A stretch of DNA of 61,372 nt from SZUA-430 sp964547645 (GTDB lineage Bacteria > Pseudomonadota > Alphaproteobacteria > Micropepsales > Micropepsaceae), in the NCBI GenBank assembly GCA_964547645.1, contig CAZJOM010000015.1:1-61372 (forward strand), read 5' to 3'. Below the pieces are notes generated by a model. It was not told where the DNA came from. It worked only from the letters and a program-made list of their open reading frames with translations, and searched no databases. Below are positions 41,540 to 48,669 of the stretch, piece by piece (the stretch's first letter is position 1; every line of letters starts with the position of its first letter). Position numbers and translations under genes: made by a program.

Positions 41540-42868
41540 TTAGGCGGCCCTTGTGGCCATTGTTGTCTTCACTCGTGCCCGGCCACGCGCCATCTCGCGC
41601 TTCAGTTCCGCGCAATAGAGGTCGAAGTTGACCTGCTGCGTATGCCGGCGTGATTTGTAATGCCGGCCGATGTCCCGCGCCTCGTCGCGCCGGATCGTTT
41701 CTTCCATCTCGGCCGCCGATGGCAACGCAACCTCCCCCGCCAGCACCGCCGACACCCACTTCGCCTGTTGTTCGGCGAAGTTCACCAGCGTCGGGAGCGG
41801 CTGCGCCAGCCCCATAAAGAAGAGGTTCGGCACCCCCGGCTTCCAAATCCGCTTGAACAGCGCCACATGATTGTCGACGACTTCGATCACGGATTTGTCG
41901 AGGAACGGGAACGAGATGTTGTACCCGGTCGCATAAACGATCGCGTCGATTGGCTCGACCGACCCATCGGTAAACTTCACCTTGTCGCCCAAAAGCTCGG
42001 CGATGTTCGGCTTCACGGCAATGTCACCGCAACCGACACGCGTCAGAAACTCGCCCGAAACAGAGGGATGCGCGTCAGCCGGATGATGCTCCGGCTCTGG
42101 CAGGCCATAGTCCTTCATATGCCCGACCGCCTTAACGATCATCCGCTTGACCAGCGCGCGCAGCAAGAAGCGCGGCATCCAGCCAGGCATCACGCCTTTG
42201 TCAGGCACCTGCCCGTTGATGTACTTCGGAAAGATCCAAACGCCGCGCCGCGCGGCAACGAACAACTTCTTCGCGATCGGCCGCTGCGAGAGCTCGGAAG
42301 CAATGTCCATCGCGCTATTGCCCATGCCGACGACGAGCACGTTCTTACCGCGCATATCCACCGGATCGAACGGATCGATGTATTTGTGGCTGTGAAAGCT
42401 TGCGCCCTCGAAGTGGCCCGGGAACGACGGGATGTTCTCATCCCAGTGATGCCCGTTCGCAACCGCGAGTGCATCGTAGGTCCGCGTCTCACCTTTCGAC
42501 AGAGTCACCCGCCAACGCTTGTCGCTCATCAACTCGGCGTGGCGAACTTCGGTATTGAATGTAATCCGCTCGCGCAGCTTGAACCGATCGACATAGGCGC
42601 TGAAATATTCCAGCACCTGCGAATGATGCGGGTAATCCGGATAGTGATCGGGGATCGGCAAATCCTCGAACTGCATCCGGTACTTCGACGTGTCGATGTG
42701 CAGCGACTGGTAGCAAGCCGAACGCCCGTTCCGGTTCTTGAACGCCCAATTACCGCCGATCTGATCCGACATCTCAAAGCAATCGAACGGGATACCGCGG
42801 TCGGCGAGCGCCTTGGCCGTGGTGAAGCCGGAGCAGCCCGCCCCGATGATGCAAACCTTTGGCAACAT
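41540..42868 (-). CDS. Class B flavin-containing monooxygenase (copy B)
   Basis: The 442-residue protein has VCIIGAGCSGFTTAKAL, EMSDQIGGNWAFKNRNG, FPGHFEGASFHSHKYID (FMO fingerprint), VLVVGMGNSAMDIASE and IVYATGYNISFPFLD. It is the first gene of the minus-strand operon that also holds the SMP-30-like lipoprotein, cupin, copy A and TetR. Copies A and B are clearly related and may be an in-operon duplication that has diverged, since they now differ in the NADPH and C-terminal regions. Confidence 0.9.
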   Translation of the reverse strand: MLPKVCIIGAGCSGFTTAKALADRGIPFDCFEMSDQIGGNWAFKNRNGRSACYQSLHIDTSKYRMQFEDLPIPDHYPDYPHHSQVLEYFSAYVDRFKLRERITFNTEVRHAELMSDKRWRVTLSKGETRTYDALAVANGHHWDENIPSFPGHFEGASFHSHKYIDPFDPVDMRGKNVLVVGMGNSAMDIASELSQRPIAKKLFVAARRGVWIFPKYINGQVPDKGVMPGWMPRFLLRALVKRMIVKAVGHMKDYGLPEPEHHPADAHPSVSGEFLTRVGCGDIAVKPNIAELLGDKVKFTDGSVEPIDAIVYATGYNISFPFLDKSVIEVVDNHVALFKRIWKPGVPNLFFMGLAQPLPTLVNFAEQQAKWVSAVLAGEVALPSAAEMEETIRRDEARDIGRHYKSRRHTQQVNFDLYCAELKREMARGRARVKTTMATRAA

Positions 42869-42981
42869 GCTGAAAACTCAAGGATAGCGAATAACGGATC
42901 GCTCATGAGCCCACGCCCAATCCGTTACGTCAAGCCTCGCCGCCATTGACAGCCGAAGCCCCCTCGGCATCCATTCCGCCC

Positions 42982-43443
42982 ATGAGCGATTTGCCCGAAC
43001 ACAAAGCTGGCTTCATCTTGGCCGGCGTCCCCCACGCCGATGCGTTGCAATTGATGGTGCTCGAACTCAAGGCTGGCGAGACCACCTGTAAGGTGCCCTA
43101 CGCCGAACACCTGATCGGCAATCCTGATACGCGCGTGATCCACGGCGGCGTCATCACCGCGCTGCTCGACAACACTTGCGGCATCGCAGTCGGATCGATG
43201 ACGCGCCTGCAAGGTCAGATCGCGACGCTCGACCTACGTATTGATTACATGAAACCGGCCACGCCCGGCGAAGACATCTTGGCGTTTGCCGAGTGCTACA
43301 AGGTAACGAAGAACATCGCCTTCGCCCGCGGCGTCGCCTACCACACCGACAAGAACGACCCGATCGCGACCTGCGCCGCCGCCTTTATGCTGGGCACCAA
43401 GAACCAACGCGGCGCAAATGTCGTGCCAAGCGGAGGCAAGTGA
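42982..43443 (+). CDS. PaaI-type hotdog thioesterase
   Basis: The 153-residue hotdog-fold protein has the signature NPDTRVIHGGVITALLDNTCGIAV (HGGxxxxLxD) and ends in strands LRIDYMKPATPGEDILAFAECY. It should hydrolyse acyl-CoA thioesters. The ATG at 42982 (MSDLPEHKAGF) was chosen; an earlier ATG at 42946 lacks support. Its stop overlaps the start of a second thioesterase (TGATG). Confidence 0.88.
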   Translation: MSDLPEHKAGFILAGVPHADALQLMVLELKAGETTCKVPYAEHLIGNPDTRVIHGGVITALLDNTCGIAVGSMTRLQGQIATLDLRIDYMKPATPGEDILAFAECYKVTKNIAFARGVAYHTDKNDPIATCAAAFMLGTKNQRGANVVPSGGK

Positions 43444-43895
43444 TGGAAGTCATTCGCCGCGCCATCGCCGAAGGACGCAGACCCGATCTCCAAGCGCTCG
43501 TCGACGCCATTCCATATTGCAAGTTCTTGGGGATCGAAGTCGACCGCAAAGGCACCGAGCTCACAACGATCCTCCGCTTCGACAGAAAGCTGATCGGCAA
43601 TCCCGTTCTGCCTGCATTGCACGGCGGCGTCGTCGGCGCCTTCCTTGAAGTGACCGCCGTCATCCAACTGATGCTTGAGGTCGAGAGCGAAGAACTCCCA
43701 AAACCCGTCGACATCGGCATCGACTATCTACGCTCCGGCAAGCCGGTCGACACTTACGCCCGCGCGATCGTGACGAAGCAGGGCCGCCGCGTCTGCAACG
43801 TTCGCGCCGAAGCCTGGCAGGACGAACACACGCGCCCGATTGCTGCACTGCACGGTCATTTTCTGATCAAGCCGCGCGACGTGGATCGCGGCTGA
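43443..43895 (+). CDS. Second hotdog-fold thioesterase
   Basis: The 150-residue protein has AIPYCKFLGIEVDRKGTE, ALHGGVVGAFLEVTAVIQL and VDIGIDYLRSGKPVDTYARA. It belongs to the same family as the preceding gene, but the catalytic aspartate in the LLD position is replaced by glutamate (FLEVTA), as in some PaaI homologues. GGAGG precedes the ATG, which lies inside the previous stop codon. Paired, coupled thioesterases may act as a heteromer; this is inference. Confidence 0.85.
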   Translation: MEVIRRAIAEGRRPDLQALVDAIPYCKFLGIEVDRKGTELTTILRFDRKLIGNPVLPALHGGVVGAFLEVTAVIQLMLEVESEELPKPVDIGIDYLRSGKPVDTYARAIVTKQGRRVCNVRAEAWQDEHTRPIAALHGHFLIKPRDVDRG

Positions 43896-44058
43896 AATCC
43901 AAGTAATCCCGCTCGCGCAGACTTGAATGCGAATGCGAACCGGTCGCGACGCCGTAGCTTGCGCACACCCGCCACGAGCGTAGAATTAGAGCTGACATCG
44001 TGTTTCTCAGTTAGTTGCGTTCATTCCCGTTTCGTTGAACTCACGAGGAGAAACTGTC

Positions 44059-44214
44059 ATGCGTCCTGCTTATCGAGATTGGATTGCGTGGTCGCTGCTC
44101 GCCGGCATGGCCGTCGTCGGCGCCACCGAGTACTACGTTCAAAAGACCACGGGCATGTCCGCGCCCACCTACGTCTACAAGATGGTCGTCACCGCTGAGC
44201 GTCCTTCTCACTGA
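44059..44214 (+). CDS. 51-aa single-span exported protein (paralogue 1)
   Basis: The short gene has a strong ribosome-binding site (GAGGAG, eight bases before the ATG). The product begins MRPAYRDWIAW, has one hydrophobic segment (SLLAGMAVVGATEYYV, about 11-27), and ends APTYVYKMVVTAERPSH. The tail motif PxYVxxxxVTAxR is shared with the 84-aa protein at 44493-44747. Function is unknown. It is probably inner-membrane anchored with the tail outside. Confidence 0.6.
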   Translation: MRPAYRDWIAWSLLAGMAVVGATEYYVQKTTGMSAPTYVYKMVVTAERPSH

Positions 44215-44270
44215 AATTTGCGCGCGACGGCGCGGTCCGGATTTGTGTCCCCGCGTCGTCGCCGCCTTCT

Positions 44271-44290
44271 CTGTGACAAACATTTCACAG
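44271..44290. promoter_or_regulatory. TGTGA-N8-TCACA palindrome, site 1
   Basis: CTGTGA, eight bases, TCACAG is a perfect 6-bp inverted repeat. A second site with the same half-sites and spacing lies 77 bases downstream, and both precede the 84-aa exported-protein gene. The spacing is two bases longer than a CRP site. Confidence 0.5.
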
Positions 44291-44347
44291 GCATGCGACT
44301 AAGTAGCCGATGCTGTGTCGTTACAGAACCGCCATTCCGTTCAGCGA

Positions 44348-44367
44348 TTGTGACGAGCGCTTCACAA
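44348..44367. promoter_or_regulatory. TGTGA-N8-TCACA palindrome, site 2
   Basis: TTGTGA, eight bases, TCACAA repeats the half-site and spacing of the site at 44271-44290. It lies 126 bases before the ATG at 44493. The repetition makes chance less likely; the regulator is unknown. Confidence 0.5.
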
Positions 44368-44492
44368 TGAAAAGCGCATGACATGCAACGTGCGCATGCC
44401 AGTCATGAGTGATGAAACCTTCATTTGAATTCACACTCTCTCGGCCATACCTACGCGCCACGCTAGATGATGGACTTTGAGGAGAGACCGCA

Positions 44493-44747
44493 ATGAAATC
44501 GAGCAACTGGGAAGATTGGGCCATGGGCCTTTCGTTTGCGGCCGCCGCCGCTTTGGCAGTGTTTGTCGTGCAATCGGTCACGCCAAGTTTCGCGACCGCC
44601 GCGGTCGCCGCCGAGCAACCGGCCTATGTCATGACGATCACTGCAAAGCGCCTGCCGGCCGAATGCAAAGGCTTGGCTGGCAAAGTGGTGCCAGCGAACT
44701 GCGCGGCTTTGTTCGGCGCTGAGACGGTCGAAGTCCGCGCGAACTAA
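44493..44747 (+). CDS. 84-aa exported protein (paralogue 2)
   Basis: The protein begins MKSSNWEDWAMG and has one hydrophobic segment (LSFAAAAALAVFVVQSV, about 13-30). The tail motif QPAYVMTITAKRLPAECKG matches the tail of the 51-aa protein upstream, and a C-terminal pair of cysteines lies in AECKGLAGKVVPANCAALFG. GAGGAG lies 10 bases before the ATG. A hairpin terminator follows at 44774. Family unknown; likely envelope-associated. Confidence 0.65.
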   Translation: MKSSNWEDWAMGLSFAAAAALAVFVVQSVTPSFATAAVAAEQPAYVMTITAKRLPAECKGLAGKVVPANCAALFGAETVEVRAN

Positions 44748-44773
44748 GACCGTTCTGAGCCTTGTTAAAACGC

Positions 44774-44815
44774 GAAGAGCGCGAACCATACGGTTTCGCG
44801 CTCTTTCCTTTTGCG
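44774..44815 (+). terminator. Terminator between convergent genes
   Basis: AAGAGCGCGAA, nine bases, TTCGCGCTCTT is an 11-bp stem followed by TCCTTTT. It lies between the 84-aa gene and the convergent spoVR stop and may serve both directions. Confidence 0.85.
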
Positions 44816-44827
44816 GGCACTGCCCCG

Positions 44828-46321
44828 CTACGCTTCCGGTTCTTCCAGCACGACGCCATAGCCCCACAAGCGGCGGATGTGCTTGATGACGGCATCCTTG
44901 TTGTTCTGCGCCAAGGGAATGCCGCGGTGGCGGTTGTGGCGCAGCGTCAATGTCCGGTCGCCGGCCAGGTTGGCGCCAACCACCTGAATGTCCGGCTGAT
45001 GTGTGGCAAGGTCGTAGAGCCGCGCCAATGACGTGCGCAGCTTGCGATAGCCAAGCTCGTTGTGGATCGCTGAGACCGTGTAGACCGGGTCTTCCGTCTT
45101 ATCGCGCACCGCAAAAAGCTTGAGATCTCGCATCACCTTCGGGCTCAAGAACTGCTGAATGAAGCTCTCGTCGCGATAGTTGGCCCACGCGTGCTTCAGC
45201 ACGTCGCGCCAGTCGCCCTTGCCGGCCAGTTGCGGGAACCAATCGCGATCCTCCGCGGTCGGCTGCTCCGACATGCGCTTGATATCCGACATCATCGCAA
45301 AGCCGAGCGCGTAAGGATTGATCCCGTAATAGCGCGAGTCGTCGAATCCCGGCTGCATCACCACGCTCGAATGCGAGTGCAGAAACTCCAAGATCGAGCC
45401 TTCCGTGATCTGCCCGCGGTCATAGAGCGCGTTCATGATGTAGTGGTGCACGAACGTGGCACAGCCCTCGTTCATGACCTTTGTCTGCATCTGCGGATAG
45501 AAATATTGCGCCACGTTGCGCACGATCCGCAAAATCTCGCGCTGCCAGTTCTTCAACACCGGCGAATGTTTCTCGAGGAAGTAGATCAGGTTCTCTTCCG
45601 GCAAGTTCATCGCCGCATGCAACCCGACCGTCTCGTCCTCATCGACGGAGGCGAGGTCCGCACTCATATCGCGCGCCGAACCCGGCAACGTCCGCCAGAT
45701 ATCGTTGAAGCTCTCTTCTTCGTACTGCCGGCGCTTGCGCAAACGCTCTTCCATGGCGGCCTTCGACGGCCGCGGCGGCCGGCGATAGCGGAACACGCCC
45801 TGCTCCATGATCGCATGCGCCGAGTCGAGCACCTGCTCGACCTGATCGAAGCCGTACTTCTCCTCGCACGCCGCCACATATTTCTTCGAGAACGCCAGAT
45901 AGTCGAGGATCGCCTCCGCGTTCGTCCACTGCCGGAACAGATAGTTGTTCTTGAAGAAGTGATTGTGCCCGAAACACGCGTGCGCCATGACGAGCGCCTG
46001 CATCGTCATAGTGTTCTCTTCCATCAGATAGGCGATGCACGGGTTCGAGTTAATGACGATCTCATAGGCCAGCGCTTGCCAGCCCTTCTGATACATCGTC
46101 TCTTCGCGCGCAAAAATCTTCCCAAACGACCAATGATGGTACATCAGCGGCATGCCGTGCGCCGAATAGGCGTCCAGCATCTGCTCGGAGGCGATGATCT
46201 CGATCTGGTTCGGATAGACGTCGAGCTTGAGGTCGTTCAACCCGATGTCCTCGATCGCCGAGAACACACGCTTCAACAGCGCAAAGTCCCACTCGCCGCC
46301 GGTGAAAAGAGGTTCGCTCAT
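44828..46321 (-). CDS. spoVR: SpoVR family protein
   Basis: The 497-residue protein shows the full SpoVR pattern: LDVYPNQIEIIASEQMLDAYSAHGMPLMYHHWSFGK in consecutive blocks, MAHACFGHNHFFKNNYLF, NEGCATFVHHYIMN, and a C-terminal HNRHRGIPL with IRRLWGYGV. The family accompanies PrkA and YeaH across proteobacteria and is stress-linked; the molecular role is not established. Its ATG overlaps the alpha/beta hydrolase stop (ATGA), making it the last gene of the prkA operon. Confidence 0.93.
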   Translation of the reverse strand: MSEPLFTGGEWDFALLKRVFSAIEDIGLNDLKLDVYPNQIEIIASEQMLDAYSAHGMPLMYHHWSFGKIFAREETMYQKGWQALAYEIVINSNPCIAYLMEENTMTMQALVMAHACFGHNHFFKNNYLFRQWTNAEAILDYLAFSKKYVAACEEKYGFDQVEQVLDSAHAIMEQGVFRYRRPPRPSKAAMEERLRKRRQYEEESFNDIWRTLPGSARDMSADLASVDEDETVGLHAAMNLPEENLIYFLEKHSPVLKNWQREILRIVRNVAQYFYPQMQTKVMNEGCATFVHHYIMNALYDRGQITEGSILEFLHSHSSVVMQPGFDDSRYYGINPYALGFAMMSDIKRMSEQPTAEDRDWFPQLAGKGDWRDVLKHAWANYRDESFIQQFLSPKVMRDLKLFAVRDKTEDPVYTVSAIHNELGYRKLRTSLARLYDLATHQPDIQVVGANLAGDRTLTLRHNRHRGIPLAQNNKDAVIKHIRRLWGYGVVLEEPEA

Positions 46322-47307
46322 GCCGCCGCCTTATTCGGCGTTCGCTCGCCCAGCATCAGGGCCAGCAACGCTTTGAGAAGGTCAATATGCTCGAACTTGC
46401 GCCGCGATAGAATATGGTTCGTCGCGACCTGCCCGTGACCGAGCCCACGCAAACGCACGAAGCGCGCGCCGGGCAATATCGTCGAATTCAGCGGCACCAA
46501 CCCGTCGTTGAGAAGCCCCAACTGATCCATCCAGCGCCCAGTCGGCCAAGACGGCAGCAGCGAAACTTCTCGCGGGCTCGGGTTAGAAACGCTGCCGACG
46601 CACATGATCGGCACCTGCGCCGTCAGTTGTGCAACCCGCGTCGCATGATCGTCCATGTACGCCGCACGCCGATCGGTGCGCAGATCTGCCACCACAGCCG
46701 GATCGGCACCCAACAGCTTCAACGCCGTCCCGCTGACCCGCCGCGCCCGAATACTGCCGCTGGCCACATCCGCAATTGGCGAACCGAAGAACGGCGGCTG
46801 AAACGCCACCCAGCCGTCGACGTAGCGCTGCACGTCGGGATGGGCGATCAGCGCCTGCAGAGTGTCGAGCCCGCCCTTCGAGTGCGTCACGACCCAGGTC
46901 GGGCAGTGCTGCCCCCGCAAAATGTCGGCCAAACGCTCGCCATTCCGCTGCACCGTGGCGCCGGTGTCGATATCGGCGACCTCCGCGTCAAAGCCGTTAT
47001 CGCGCAGCTGCCGCACTTGATAAGTCAAATACTCGACCAGCCGAAGCCGACTCGCCGTCAAGGCAATGCCGCTCAACACCGCCGGCACAAAGAGAATGCG
47101 TGACGCACGGATCCGCGGTGCAACCTCGCGAAACGCCTGCTCTACCATCGCCGCATTCAACTTGCCGGCCTCGAAGAATGCTGCCAGCCGGATCGCGTCG
47201 TCGGTCGCAACCGGCGTCCGCTTCAGCCGCGCATACGCATCGACCTCCTGCGGGTGGTCGAGCCAGGTGATCAGCCGCCCCCAGACGCTCGCGCCGACGG
47301 CATTCAC
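46318..47307 (-). CDS. Alpha/beta-hydrolase-like protein embedded in the prkA-yeaH-spoVR operon
   Basis: The 329-residue protein starts at a GTG that overlaps the yeaH stop. Its core has strand ILFVPAVLSGIAL, the nucleophile elbow VVTHSKGGLDTL (HSKGG), WVAFQPPFFGSPIAD, a possible acid in NDGLVPLNS and histidine in LRGLGHGQV, as in triacylglycerol lipases and PHA depolymerase-like hydrolases. It has no signal peptide. The usual module is prkA-yeaH-spoVR; a coupled hydrolase between the last two is not part of the standard set and may indicate a lipid or PHA link. Confidence 0.75.
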   Translation of the reverse strand: MNAVGASVWGRLITWLDHPQEVDAYARLKRTPVATDDAIRLAAFFEAGKLNAAMVEQAFREVAPRIRASRILFVPAVLSGIALTASRLRLVEYLTYQVRQLRDNGFDAEVADIDTGATVQRNGERLADILRGQHCPTWVVTHSKGGLDTLQALIAHPDVQRYVDGWVAFQPPFFGSPIADVASGSIRARRVSGTALKLLGADPAVVADLRTDRRAAYMDDHATRVAQLTAQVPIMCVGSVSNPSPREVSLLPSWPTGRWMDQLGLLNDGLVPLNSTILPGARFVRLRGLGHGQVATNHILSRRKFEHIDLLKALLALMLGERTPNKAAA

Positions 47308-48626
47308 GCCTGCGCCTCCGCACCTTCCTTGGCAAACAGCTCGCGGAAGACCGGAAAAATGTCCTGCGGCTTCGCAATCCGCTTAGTCGCAAAGTTCTTC
47401 CAATCCTTGGCGACGGTGCGATAGGCGCGCCAGAGCTCCGCCCCGGACTCCTCGCTCGAGAACACTTCCATCTCGCGTTCGTCCAAAATCTCGATGTAGG
47501 CGTAGTACTGACAGATCGGCATCAGATCTTCGTTCAAAAGGTCCACGCAGCGCGACGCATCGCCCGTTTGGGTGTAGCCATCCGACGCCTGCGCCGCATA
47601 GATGTTCCACTCGCCGGTGCCATAGCGCTCGTGCACAATGCGTTTCATCTCTTCCAGCGCCGTGGACACGATCGTGCCGCCGGATTGCCGCGAATAGAAG
47701 AAGGTGTGCTCATCGACTTCCTGCGCGTCGTGCGTATGGCGGATGAAGACGATATCCAGCCGCTCATACCGCCGCTTCAAGAACAAATGCAGCAGCATGA
47801 AGAAGCGCTTCGCGAGGTCCTTCTCCCGCTCGCCCATCGAGCCCGACACGTCCATCAGGCAAAACATCACTGCCTGGCTCGTCGGCACCGGCTCGCGCAC
47901 GAACGAATTGAAGCGTACGTCGACCGGATCAAGGAACGGCACCCATTTGCGCCGATGCTCCAACCGCTCGATCTCTTCCTCAAGTTCCGCGATCGCGGCG
48001 CGATTGTCGGCGTTCGGCGTCGCGCCGCAGCGCAGCTCCGTCACCTTCTGCCGCAGAGCTTCGATTTCTTCTTCCTTCGGCCGGCGCATCGCCAGCCGTC
48101 GACCGAACGAATTGCGCATCGTGCGTACGAGATTGATCTGGTTCGGCGATCCCGACGTCGTCATTCCCGCACGCCGCCAGGAATAGACCTTGATCTCCTT
48201 CAGCGCCGTCTTGACCAAATTCGGCAGTTCCAGGTCTTCGAAGAACAGGTCCAGAATCTCGTCCTGACTCAACGTGAACGAAAAATCGTCCTCGGACTCG
48301 CCGCTGGTCGAGGCATCCTTACCTCGCCCCTGGCCTTCGCCCTGCCGCGGCTTCTTGATCTGATCGCCTTCGATGAAGTCCTTGTTGCCCGGCAGGACGC
48401 GCTCGTGCTCGCCGCCCGCCGTCGGGTCGTGACGGAAGCGTGGCTCCTTCGTACTCTTGGTCGGGATCGAGACTTTCTGGTTCTTCGCAAAGTCCGAGAC
48501 CGTGCGGTCCTTCAACGACTTCTGCACCGCGTCTTTGATTTCGCCGCGCGCACGCCGGATAAAGCGCTGCCGGTTGGCAAGGCTCTTGCCTTTCGGGTTC
48601 AGTCGCCGGTCGATGAAGTTCGCCAT
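47304..48626 (-). CDS. yeaH: YeaH/DUF444 vWA-domain protein
   Basis: The 440-residue protein has the DUF444 N-terminus MANFIDRRLNPKGKSLANRQRF and a charged linker. The C-terminal vWA domain carries the MIDAS motif MDVSGSMG (near residue 265), followed by FIRHTHDAQEV and YSRQSGGT. It works with the PrkA kinase in stress or starvation response. It lies 43 bases after prkA and is coupled to the hydrolase downstream. Confidence 0.93.
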   Translation of the reverse strand: MANFIDRRLNPKGKSLANRQRFIRRARGEIKDAVQKSLKDRTVSDFAKNQKVSIPTKSTKEPRFRHDPTAGGEHERVLPGNKDFIEGDQIKKPRQGEGQGRGKDASTSGESEDDFSFTLSQDEILDLFFEDLELPNLVKTALKEIKVYSWRRAGMTTSGSPNQINLVRTMRNSFGRRLAMRRPKEEEIEALRQKVTELRCGATPNADNRAAIAELEEEIERLEHRRKWVPFLDPVDVRFNSFVREPVPTSQAVMFCLMDVSGSMGEREKDLAKRFFMLLHLFLKRRYERLDIVFIRHTHDAQEVDEHTFFYSRQSGGTIVSTALEEMKRIVHERYGTGEWNIYAAQASDGYTQTGDASRCVDLLNEDLMPICQYYAYIEILDEREMEVFSSEESGAELWRAYRTVAKDWKNFATKRIAKPQDIFPVFRELFAKEGAEAQA

Positions 48627-48669
48627 AAGTGCCGCCGCGAGGGCGCCGGGCCTAACCGGCGCGCGCCGC

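Noticed and set aside
45191..46438. 415-codon plus-strand frame opposite spoVR
   Set aside because: SpoVR motifs are complete on the minus strand; the plus-strand frame has no domain or ribosome-binding site.
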